Shown: one piece after another, positions 33,056-42,756 of the stretch | Numbering within the stretch: position 1 is the first letter of the stretch | How the letters are laid out: each line of letters starts with the position of its first letter | Source of the DNA: Polychytrium aggregatum | Lineage: Eukaryota > Chytridiomycota > Chytridiomycetes > Polychytriales | DNA: 64,000 nucleotides | Assembly: GCF_025602895.1 (NCBI RefSeq) | Contig: NW_026516213.1 | Span: 496,001 to 560,000 of the forward strand | Direction: 5' to 3' | Notes under the pieces: model-generated | Seen by the model: the letters and a program-made list of their open reading frames with translations, nothing else | Databases searched by the model: none | Told to the model about the DNA's origin: nothing | Made by a program: the position numbers and the translations under genes

Positions 33056-35613
33056 TTACAGCGCCGCAGAGACTTGATTCTCGAGGGCTCGATGGGTATC
33101 AGACTCCAGCACCGAGACGGGTGGAGGAGGAGGGGGCTGGACCGGCGGGGCTCCAACAGGAGGAGGAGGCTGGTGCAGGTGGCCCACGGGCGTGTGTCGG
33201 GCAGGATGTATCCGGGCCTGGACATTGTATGGGTGGTATCCGTGGGTGGCATAGGCGGGACGGGCCTTGCAGTACGAGCCAGGTCGGCTGGTCTGCGATC
33301 CTGGATAGGGCAACGATGTCGGCGGCAAGACATGGCTTTGGCTCGGCATCATGTAGGACGGACGGGCGGTGCTGCCGGGAGGAGGGGGCTGATCGTTTGT
33401 CTCCGAGGCATCCTTGAAGCCATTGATTGCGTCGCCATGGCTCCGATGGTGGGAATACACCGATGCCGGCTTCTGGTTGCCCTGGGCGTACGTCGGGGTC
33501 GGCAGCCATTTGGGGCTGACCGTCTGCGACTTTTCTTTGGCCGGCGGGACCGAGGCACCTGAGGGCTGCGGTGACTTTAGCGGAGAAATCGGCGCCGCCT
33601 GGCTGTAGTAGGACGACCGGGCGTTTTCGCGCTCTCGGCGCTGGGTTTCTTCCGTCACCAGCCGGCTGATGCGCTGGGGCCCGAGGGCGCCCTTGTCCAG
33701 AAACCGTTTGTACTCTTTCTCATGATGGAGCAGGTTCAGCGCCATATTGACGTCTGAGAGCGCACAACAAACAGAGGTTGTCGTGCTTGAGTATAGCTGC
33801 TGATGATCCCTCTGCATCCTTAGCACAAGCAGACCCGGGTGTCCAGGGCGCAAGAGCCAGCAGCCCAGCGACCCGTACCTTTGAACAGGAACTCATCTTT
33901 GAGGTTGCCAAAGGGCCACTTCAGTCCATAGGCGTCGGCAGCCACATAGGCCGCGATCATTCCCATGGTTTTGGCGGTGTGGATCGTGACGATGGGTGTG
34001 TCCAGACTGCCACGATGAAGGCAGGGGAGGGAGCATGCGGAACCAAGGAATAGGCGTTCAGGCCAATGATGGAACAGCGCAGCCTAGTCCGACGAGGACG
34101 GTGGTGCAGCCAGCCAGTTGTGCACGCCGCATCTGTGCAAACTATCGCTCATGAGCAAACCGAACGGCAGCCTTACCACCAATCGCAGTACATGAAGGCG
34201 CAAGAGAGGAGCTGGTCGTAGCACGGCTCATCTGTACGAGCAGCGGTCATGGATGCGCCAGGTTAGAGGCGGGCACAGAGCATCCAGCTACGACAGTGCC
34301 AAGCAGCAATCCTGCCTCAATTGGTCGGTGGATGGTCTCGATGTGCCGGCATCGATGGGGGGGAAAGACCGGACACATACGTGTGTAGAGCTTGCTCACG
34401 TAGTCCAGGGCATACGAATGGGGATGCTCGACCGAGAAGTCAAAGGCCAGGCTCTCCAGTACGATCAACTCCTTGCTCATGATACACTCGATCCACTTGT
34501 CCATTTCCTGTCGGTGTCCAGTGGAATCGGGTCGTCGGCGGGTTGATTTAGTTGGCCGAGTGGGATAGGAGAACGCGGAGGCGAATCGGCGGTCGTATTG
34601 GCGGGCGACGAGGGGAAATAGGCGGCAGATTTAGCGACAGCAGAGCGCACATATGGACTCGATGCCAGCCGGTAATCGATCTCGACAACGGGGGAGGGAG
34701 GGGAGCCAGGGCTGCACAGAATCTGGCCTGCAGATAAGCGAGTGGCATCAGAGACACCGTCGTTGCTGCAGGTTGACAATCACCTTGGTCCGCTGCTCGC
34801 CCTCCAGCCTTTTAGAGACACACGTCTTCGCAACATGGTCGATGCCTCGGTACTCGCACCCGACTTTGCCCATCAGAGCCAAAATCGTCGCACCGACTTC
34901 GTGGTAGTTGTAGCTGCGGAAGGAGTGTCTCATGTAAAAGCGGTGGGCCAGCGCCTTTGCGGTTCTGATATCGTCCTGATCACTGGGAGGAACGGGTAGG
35001 AAGAGACAGGGGCTCAGTGAGAGGGTTTCAGCAGGGTACCGGACGGCCCTTGCGGGCTCGACAGATAGGAGAGCCAGAACGGTGGCGCACGGGGGATCGG
35101 CGAAGCACGGAGGCTTTTTTTGGGGGGGGAGGCTGCCGGGAGATCGCTTCCAGGCCAGCGATCTCCCCCCTCAACAGCACCGACAGCAGAAAACAGGGCC
35201 GCGCCAGCAAAACGGGCTACGGATGCCATCCAGCACGGAGCGAGGGGAGTGAACGATGCAGCTGTGGATAGCGAACACAGCGATGCTCCAGAGAAAGGCT
35301 GCAAGTGAACGGTCGAGCCGCCGAGATCGCAGACGAGGAGTGGAGGCTGAAGAGTCGCCTGACCCTCCGGCCCGATCGATTGCGCCGTCAGGAATGCAGC
35401 GAAGCAGAGGCGTCATGGTGGGTCGGGAGCACGGATGGATGAGAAATGATAATAATGAAATGCTGATAGTTACAGTTGCAGACGCTTTCCTATGCAGTCG
35501 ATGAAGGCACACATCTTCTTTCGCTCGAGGGCCTCGTCGCCAAGAGACAGCTGGCTCATCGAAGGAGCTTGCGCCCACTCGTCGTAGGAGAAAAGCCACT
35601 GTTGATGGGTCAT
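33056..35613 (-). CDS. Cyclin K/Ctk2-type transcriptional cyclin
   Basis: Exons (minus) 35613-35474, 34982-34784, 34507-34381, 34231-34177, 34006-33879, 33753-33056; 448 residues. The N-terminus MTHQQWLFSYDEWAQAPS followed by GDEALERKKMCAFI is the pattern of cyclins T/K/L. The first cyclin fold continues AKALAHRFYMRHSFRSYNYH and GATILALMGKVGC. The second box includes LESLAFDFSVEHPHSYALDY, LLSCAFMYCDWCLDTPIVTI and GMIAAYVAADAYGLKWP. The C-terminal half is Pro/Ser-rich and disordered. Such cyclins activate CDK9 or CDK12/Ctk1 kinases that phosphorylate the Pol II C-terminal domain, so the product would act on the polymerase that contains the RPB2 encoded at 10.8 kb. Which kinase it partners is not visible. 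The 55-nt exon 34231-34177 is supported by its phases and conserved content. Confidence 0.85.
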
Positions 35614-36311
35614 TGCGGAAGCAGACTGTTATTCGAGGGTCCAGAGGAGAGACGGCGTGTGCGCTAGATTCGACGGCGGCGTGGAAAAGACGATGCTTTT
35701 TGGAGCGACAGAGATGCTTGAGTCGGCGGGAACGAGAGACGAAGGCCAAAGCAGACAGGACTCGGCCGCAGACGACTCGATTTTCTTCTGCGGCGAGGGG
35801 CGAGGGGCGGCGAGGGGACGGCGAGACGCACGAGAGAGGGTGGCAGCAGAGGAGAGAGCGCGGCGAGACACACACTCTGGCAGCGCGAGATTGCGCGAGA
35901 GCCAGGAGAGATCGGCGCCGAGAACGAGAGAGGAGAGAAGCCTCTCGAACAGCAGCCGCCCCGCTCAGTTCGCTGCGCCCGCCAGCCAGATCACATCGTC
36001 CGCACCATCTCCCCCCCTGTCCGGCCATGTCCGTCCTCCCGACCGACCGACCAGCCGGCCATGTGCATCGCACCGACTTGCCGTTGCATTGGCTCGCCGG
36101 CTCGCTGGCTCGTGGTGGGAAGTGGGTGGGAGATTGTCTTGGCGGCTGCACCAACGGGCGCCAGAGCTATTTCGGGTGACCCTTGCTGCTTGCTCGCCCC
36201 GGTTTGCCACACTCGCTTCGCCGCAGCTCTGGGTCCTGCTGATGATGTTGTTGATGGTGGCGATGGTGGCAATTGTGGAGCGGCAAGTGGGGAATTGCGT
36301 TTGTTCAGTAG

Positions 36312-36429
36312 AGTCGATTCATAGCGAAACGGGACAGTTCCTTTCTGGCACCAGCAACACAGGTCTGTCGAACTTCCATAGGCTCCGGTGGGCAAGCCAT
36401 GTGATTGTTTCCCGTCCTGGTTGGGAATC
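36312..36429 (+). repeat. 118-bp dispersed repeat, copy 2
   Basis: Matches 29954-29836 in inverted orientation, with two conserved end blocks (agtcgattcatagcgaaacg... and gcaagcc...ggttgg) and a same-length diverged centre. Both copies lie in non-coding DNA downstream of gene ends. Confidence 0.85.
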
Positions 36430-36600
36430 TCGTTGTGTGGTGTATCCACTCGACCCTGGACTGCTCCATAGTGTATCAACGTCAAGATACCCGACCTTCT
36501 CGAGTCGCTTGGCTTCCCGGCACTGGGCACTGTTTGGCCATGATTGCAATGAGTGGGTGGGTGTATTCAGGTTCCAGAAGGACACAACTGTCCTGGCTCA

Positions 36601-36620
36601 AAACGGGACACCCCGTTTTA
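36601..36620. terminator. Perfect 8-bp stem, 4-nt loop palindrome
   Basis: AAAACGGG, ACAC, CCCGTTTT. It lies 123 bp downstream of the minus-strand BAG gene stop (36743). On the minus strand it could form a hairpin in the 3' UTR. A termination role is only suggested by position. Confidence 0.4.
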
Positions 36621-36742
36621 TTCTGGGAGCGCTGCAAAATAAAGTAAAGTGGAATGAAATGGAACATTTACAAACAGCGAGCAGGGGACGGCGACAAAAT
36701 AGCTACTTCTCCTTCGTCTTCTCTCTCTCTCTCTTTCTGCTT

Positions 36743-37844
36743 CTACACAACCCGTGTCGACGGAGCTACCAGGCCGGCCTTGGAGCATAGCAGATCCAGC
36801 TCCGCGACAAGCTCCTGGACCTTGCTGACAAGTGTTCGTTTCCGCGAGCGGATGCCGTCCATGGACGTCCTCATCATTTCGCTCGTCTGGGTGTCGATCT
36901 CGCAGAGCGATTCGGACTTTGCTGAGGAAAACAGCCCAAAGGCAGCCGTGTCCTTCTGTCTGGGCTGGCCCGACAGGAACGACTCGAGCACACCGATCTG
37001 CACGCTGTCCAGGCGTTCCAGTAACCGGAGCAGATGCTCATCTACCTCCTTGAGCTTCTTGTCCATGCCCGCGGCACTGATGCGTTCTTTGGAGTCCAGG
37101 CTGGGCTTTCGTTGCGGGGTCGACAAGCCGTTGGCGGACGAGGCTGAATGTGTTGACAGGGTGGGCGAGGGGGTCTTGTCGGCACTGCGAGGCGAGCGAG
37201 CACGAGCGGCATGGACAGCATTAGGACACTGATTCTGCAATAGCCCGAAGCACACATTGTCCGTCTCGCGGTTGGTGCAGCACTGACGGGAGCCGACCAG
37301 ACGCAAGCACCTTCGTTCTCCCATCCATGCTCATCGTCGGTTCGTGCTTGCATCCGTTCGACTCACCAGGCATCCCCAGCCGGTTGCACATGGGTGCCAC
37401 CCATGTCGCTCGGATGCCCTTTGACACGACCCCCTCCCTCGTTCTCTTGCTTATGGCAGTGACTCACCTTTGGCTCGAGTCGTTCGTTGCGGGCACAGGG
37501 GTATGGATTGGGTTGGCGTTGGAGGGGATGGACTTGATGCACTCGTCAAAGTCGGGGCTGCCTGCGGGCGAGGCCGAGGCGCTGGCGGTCTTCTTGACCA
37601 TGCTCTGGCGAATCGTGTCCAGTTGAGGCTTGACCAGCTTGCAGTCCTCCTCAATCTGCTTGAGGATGTCCTTGAACCGCCGCTGCTGGCGCTTGAACTG
37701 GTTCCGGACCTGGGTGATGTTGTGGTCCTGGACTAGGTATTGGAAACCATAGGTGACCACGGCTCCGGTGGCGACGGTGCATGCCACACCAATGACGATG
37801 GTAAGACTCAGGCTTATGAGGGGGTGTTCTGTGAGGCCAAACAT
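36743..37844 (-). CDS. Membrane-anchored BAG-domain co-chaperone (Snl1-like)
   Basis: Exons (minus) 37844-37468 and 37184-36743; 272 residues. An N-terminal transmembrane helix (about residues 10-33, LISLSLTIVIGVACTVATGAVV) is followed by a basic coiled coil (VRNQFKRQQRRFKDILKQIE). After a Ser-rich linker the C-terminus has a BAG-type three-helix pattern: EVDEHLLRLLERLDSVQ, then MDGIRSRKRTLVSKVQELVA. BAG domains bind the Hsp70 ATPase domain and release nucleotide. An N-terminal anchor plus C-terminal BAG is the layout of yeast Snl1 at the ER and nuclear envelope. The helix-1 to helix-2 spacing is longer than usual, so the BAG call is probable but not certain. The acceptor at 37186-37185 was chosen because it alone keeps the frame. 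Confidence 0.72.
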
Positions 37845-39354
37845 GATGTCGAAGGGTCGTCGTCGGGACGGCTATGCAAATCGTCGGATCGAGCGAACTC
37901 GCTGGAGGCTCGAACAGGCAGGAAGGTAGACCGGGATCGAAGGCAAGGTTGAGATCGAGATTGAGATCGAAATCGAGATCGAAATTGGCGAGGTAGCGAT
38001 GCTACTGAGTCGAAACAGACTTGGGCACCAGCGATATGGATGCGGCTTGTCAGTCGAGCGGGACGGAGGTGCGATTCTGGGCGGCCAGAGTCACGCAATG
38101 GTGGTGAGGGGGAGGTAGTGATGGCTTGGAGCGATATCACTAGCAGCGCGGATAGAGCAAGGTTCGAGAGTCCAGGGCGCTTGAAAATTTTAGCATTCAA
38201 CAAGAGGCGCGGGATGCAGATCGGCACGGAGGACGCTCAGAGAGACAGCGGAGGGATTGCGGCAGGGGGCTCACGAGAAGGGGAGGGAAGGCAGCAAAGG
38301 TGCACAACGGACGAGTGGGCGGATTGGGTTCTGGGTTATCTTAAATAGCAGGAGGGAGGAGATCCGCAAGCAAGTCGGCGGACGATAAGAACAGAGAGCA
38401 AGATGTAGCAGACACAGAGGCGAATCGCTGCAGGGCCAGGGACAGCAGCAATGGTGTGGAATGCAAAGGCAAGGGGCAAAGGCAAGGGCAAGCGTCGGTG
38501 GAAACGGCTTGTGCTGGACGGACGTGGACGGTGGTGGTGATGGTGGCGAGGGCTGCAAGAGAGCTATCACAGGACCATCAACAGAGGGTCGACAGAAGGA
38601 CGTGGGAACCGGACGCAGGCTGCAAGCAAGAAGGGGCAGCGGCGACCAAGGACGGATGCGGACTCGAAAGAAGGCGGCGAGGGAGGGGATGCCTTTGCGG
38701 GTCTCTGGCCTCTTCTGGTTTGGCCACGTAGCAACCACAGACAGGAATCCCGGCAGCGAGGACAAACGGCAATCTCGAGCAGGCAGGGGCCGGAGACAGA
38801 ACAAAGACAGCCCGGCGGGAAGCGTCTGCAGAGGCCCAGGAGCACGGAGGAAAGCAAGCGAGAGCAGGAAGATGGCGGCCAAGCGAAGAAAAAAACGCAA
38901 ATGTGCTTTCAGGGAGGAGCCAGCCCGCACGTCGAGACCGCCGATGCTCTCGCAGCCCAGCGCAGCAGGAGCCTGGAAGGCTTGTGCCAGAGGGCTTGTT
39001 GGCCGCGAACAAGCGCCAGCCACCGGCAGAAAAAAACCAATTTGCTGAAAAACGGCCGGCCGCTTAGGTAAGCGGCGCCTCGGATCTCTGCAAGCCGGGG
39101 CCGCCCGAGACGCGCACCGACGCGGCTGGCTGGATTGGAGGCGTTGGACATGGAGTGCATTGGACATGGTGGTGCATTGGACATGGAATCATGAATCGAT
39201 GGCAGACAATGAGACAACGAGAGAGTGAGTGAGACAACGAGAGAGAGAGAGGGGGGGGATCGGGAATACAGCCAGTTCAACGGATGCAGCGACGGCGTCG
39301 AATTCGCCCAACGGCCAACAGATGCAATCAGAGCGCCGAATGCGGCAAAGGCTC
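37845..39354. other. 1.5-kb intergenic region
   Basis: GC-rich and purine-rich. gagatcgag/gaaatcgag repeats run near 37950-37988 and (gaga)n/poly-G near 39235-39258. Open frames on both strands (for example 38271-39167 minus, 38461-39048 plus) overlap each other and show no family motif, so none is called. Confidence 0.55.
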
Positions 39355-40307
39355 TCAGATAGCCGCGATTGGCCTGGACTGGCTCAACAGTCGCATCGGA
39401 GGGTCCCCGGTTTGGATCGCGCCGCTGTCGTCCTCGAGCAGGTGGCGGGCGCGGATGGCCCCCTGCTGTGTGATCACCACGGCGCCCCCGTCGGCGCTCT
39501 CAACCTCGCTCGGAGCCGAGACCGTCGTCATGGTCGGGGAGCCCATGGGAATCTCGTTGATCAGGCCCGAGCGCGGCCGTGGCTGCGGTGGGGCGGGATC
39601 CTCCGGGGGTGGCTTGGAGTGACTGGAGCGTTGGCGGAACATGGGCACGCCGGATGCACCCGAGGGAACTCGTTTGCGGGGGCCAGACTTGATCTGAGGA
39701 GAGCCGGGACGCTGGTGGAGCTCGTTGGGAATGACTCCGAGTCCTCCCGGTGCATCCCCGATGGAGTGGCCACTCGATGGGCTGCTCGGGGCGAGACTGG
39801 TTGGCTTGCGGCTGAGAGCATCCAGTCGCTACGATCCGCAGAGAGCGACACGTTGCCGATGGATCGATACCAGAGTGCAGTATGACAGCAGATTAGGACG
39901 CCGGACACAGCGAGCGCAAGCAAGCTCCACACACATTGCTGCGACAACTCCCACTCGATTTTGCCAAGCTACCTACCGCAGAGTTGAACAAGCTCTTGCG
40001 GAGCTCGGGCTGGACACTGCTCGGAACCTGCGGGCTCTGGAGGCTTGTCAGCGAAGGCTGTCGTGAAGTGGCTATAGAGGAGGTGTCCTATCGGAATCAG
40101 ACACGGTAGTTGTTAGCACAGCAGCGGGTGCATGGCCGAATGGTCCCGGGCAATCACCCGAGATCAGCGGGCACCCAGACAAGTGCAAGCGCATCGGCCA
40201 AGCAAAACCCAGGCGGAGGAGAGTAGAGACGAATGGGCATCATCCGGCTTCCATGTGCTCATCTCGCCCGAGTCCAGTGGTGCCCTCTGCGAGACCCGCG
40301 TTGTCAT
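39355..40307 (-). CDS. Uncharacterised Ser/Pro-rich protein
   Basis: Proposed exons (minus) 40307-40209, 40087-39977, 39828-39355, all phase 0, 227 residues. Not recognised. It begins MTTRVSQRAPLDSGE, has a short helical-looking stretch (VQPELRKSLFNSARLDALSR) across the second join, then a disordered region with KSGPRKRVPSG (possible nuclear localisation) and ends LLSQSRPIAAI. Support: a TATAAA box on the minus strand 36 bp upstream of the ATG, a good branch site (gctaac) and acceptor before 40087, and a strong donor (gcg|gtaggt) at 39977. The first donor (tgg|gtttt) is weak, so exon 1 is doubtful. Confidence 0.45.
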
Positions 40308-40342
40308 GCAAGCTTGGCAGCCTCGTCGAGATGGAGTATCAC

Positions 40343-40348
40343 TTTATA
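40343..40348 (-). promoter_or_regulatory. TATA box of the gene at 39355-40307
   Basis: TATAAA on the minus strand (context ggcctataaagtgat), 36 bp upstream of the proposed start codon at 40307. Confidence 0.5.
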
Positions 40349-40527
40349 GGCCGAATGTGTCTTGAACAGGGTATGCTCCCTTCAACTTACAAACTGGCTT
40401 GGGCTCGCACATCGGCTATCAAACTTTGGTGAAGTAAACATCTGTGACATCGTAAGGATAACAAATTCCGGATGATGAGTCCAGCGGCGACGATCTCGGT
40501 TCAGCACGACGTCCAGAACTGCTTGGC

Positions 40528-41595
40528 TCACTCGGAATAAAGGGCCTTGTACTCTTCACCAACATTCCCGTGCTTCGCCGTGACCAGCCCGAGTCCGAGC
40601 GCCACCCACGAGTACCATAGTTCGGTTCATGCATTCATCCAGCATGCTTTGGAGCTGCATGTTGTGTTCGTAGAGCTGGCTGATTTGCTCCTGAGCGATT
40701 CAAAGACATTCCGCGGATAGACCGGCATTTCAGGAGTATTAAATGTCGGATGGTCGATTGTTTGTTACAGAGTTGACCAATGCGCCGACCAAGAAGCAAC
40801 AGAATGAGTCGTTGGCAGAGTTAGAGGGTGCTAGAGCGAGTGCGAATACATCCACAGTGATTCAAAATCATTCACATCCATCTGCAATCATCCACAGACG
40901 CCCTGCCATGTATCCCGTTGGTCGAGATGAGCTCTGGCTACCTTGACAATGGTGTTGACCTCCTCCGATGTGAACATGCAGCCGGCCATATTCTGGAGCT
41001 TGAACATCGAGTCAGCGGCGCGCTCAGCCAGGATTCTGTTCTTGTCCTCGAGCCGCTGGTTATCGCTTCTGAGCTTCTCACTATTCTCCCGAAGCGTGTC
41101 CAGTTCATTGTAATACGTTTTGGCAAGTTTGGTCCGGTTGAAGATGAGATTGGCGAGCTTGAAGGACTGGAACCACTCGTCCAGCATGCCCGCCTTGCCG
41201 TGCCGCAGAAAGACTTCGAGCGGCTCGCACGACCGAGACTCGGTCAGACTCAGCTTGAGAACGGGGCAGCGGAGACCCGGGAGGTCGGAAATACGGACAC
41301 TGACGATGTCGAAGGTCTTGTTGGCGATGAGAGGAATGCTGGAGGCATCGATTTGAATCTGGCAGCTATCGTAGAGCTTGATTTTGATCTTGCTCCACTT
41401 GAAGTAGGACTTTGGGAAGCACTCGGAACGCAGCAGAACGGGACCTTCGCGGACGAGAGTACTTCTAGCCAAGATAATGTGTTCGTCCTGGTCGACGGGC
41501 CGTGTTTCCAAAGTCGTTGGCCCGGAATATGATTCATATTCCTCGCTCGGGAAGAGCTGGATCGTCTGGGTGCCAAAGGATCCGATTTTGTTCAT
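40528..41595 (-). CDS. Uncharacterised protein with folded N-terminal domain and coiled coil
   Basis: Exons (minus) 41595-40942 and 40690-40616, with a possible last exon 40551-40528 (YKALYSE stop); 251 residues. Residues 1-150 look like a beta-rich globular domain (IKLYDSCQIQIDASSIPLI, FDIVSVRISDLPGL, DEWFQSFKLANLIF), perhaps PH-like, but I do not recognise the family. Residues about 160-205 are a coiled coil (NELDTLRENSEKLRSDNQRL). The second exon continues helical: EQISQLYEHNMQLQSMLDEC. If the last 64-bp intron is not removed, the frame ends at 40556 instead. Confidence in the gene is good; in its C-terminus, moderate. Confidence 0.65.
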
Positions 41596-42756
41596 TGTGG
41601 AGATCAGCAGAAAGGAGCTGGGTAGCAGGGTGTGGGCGGGATGGAGAACGCGGGCGGTTTATGCTGCTTGACAACGATAGTAGCAGCTTGGGACTAGTTC
41701 CAATATGTACTGGGTGGCGCCGATGCTCGCAGACGAGGCGCAGGATGTGAACTGAACGAGATGAGGGGAGGGGTCAAAGGAGGCAGACACGGAATGTTTT
41801 TTGAGGAGGAGGGAGGGAGGCTTGTCCGGCAGTGAGCGGAGGCTCGCCGAGGAACAGAACGAGAAGGCGGGCTGGCCTGGAGACAGGAAGCAGGCAGGAA
41901 GCAGGAGAGATTGCCAGAGGAAGGGATGGTGGGAATGCGGGGCGGCAGAGGCTCGGACAGAGACCGAGGCAGAGGCAGAGGCAGAGGCAGAGGCAGATGC
42001 AGAGGCAGAGGCAGCAGGGCAGCGAGGGCTGTGGTAGGCAGCGGGCGTTCGGAGCACGACAGCAGGCAAAGCCCAAGGGCCCTGAGGTAAAAGCAACGGA
42101 GCAGCAAGTCTCTTTTTCCTCCTGGTGGCCGAGGAGTCGAGGGCGCTGGCGATTGATATACCCAGCGGGTTGCTCCGCCGGTCCTCCTGGACATTCTGAG
42201 CGAGGAGCGGGGTTTCGCTGGAGCGGATCCCCCGGACAGCAGACGGCACACCACCGCACGGGGATCCGGCCAAACACGGCGGAAGAGGGCAGACCGCCGG
42301 TGTGGACAGGCGGTATCGATAGCCAGTGTGGATTGTCGATGTGGATTGTCGGTGTGGATTATCAGAATGGACTATCAGAATGGACTGTCGGTGTGGACTG
42401 TCGGTGTGGACTGTCGGTGCGGACATATCAAACAGGTTGTTATCTCACCGTCCAGGCGAACCCGCAACGCAGACGACAGGGCGGACGACTCCCGGCTCGG
42501 CTCATGATGATGCGGGAAAGCCACGGGGCCGTCCGAGTGTCGCAGACCCAGTGCTCTTGCCTCGTTGAAAGTCGCCCGCATTGGATGTTCCAATGGCCTT
42601 CATGGGATGTCTGTGTCGGGGTGTCCTGTCTTGACAAACAGCCGCGCCGTCATCCCATGCCCTCGCAGTGTCATCCGCCTCGATCCCGTCTTGGTCTCGA
42701 CCCCCGTCTTGATCGTCGCCGCGATCATCGTTCGTCCATATCAGAACCCCCCCCCC
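41596..42756. other. 1.16-kb divergent intergenic region with two tandem arrays
   Basis: Between the divergent starts of the 41595 gene and MGS1. 41966-42014 is a (gaggca)n array. 42326-42424 is a 12-bp array (gtgtggattgtc and gtgtggactgtc). An uninterrupted C run directly precedes the MGS1 ATG. No supportable gene. Confidence 0.6.
42326..42424. repeat. 12-bp tandem repeat, about eight copies
   Basis: Units gtgtggattgtc, atgtggattgtc, gtgtggattatc, agaatggactatc and gtgtggactgtc follow each other about 330 bp upstream of the MGS1 start codon. Confidence 0.8.

Larger units (their letters stand above)
35614..36742. other. 1.1-kb intergenic region, GA-rich, with dispersed repeat copy
   Basis: Between the cyclin start codon and the stop of the BAG gene. 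35640-35960 is strongly GA-rich on the plus strand. 36312-36429 is the second copy of the dispersed repeat. Long open frames on both strands carry no motif and conflict with each other. Confidence 0.6.

Noticed and set aside
34477-34779. 100-codon minus-strand frame between cyclin exons
   Set aside because: Explained as an intron (34783-34508): phases of flanking exons match and the cyclin fold continues directly across it.
35657-36790. 377-codon plus-strand frame
   Set aside because: Runs over GA-rich DNA, the dispersed repeat copy and into the BAG gene's 3' end. No motif.
38271-39167. 298-codon minus-strand frame (Leu/Pro/Cys-rich) and the overlapping 195-codon plus-strand frame
   Set aside because: Overlapping frames on opposite strands with biased composition and no family features. 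Typical of GC-rich intergenic DNA.
41966-42014. (gaggca)n array as part of a coding region
   Set aside because: Frames through it lack motifs on either strand and the flanking genes are complete without it.
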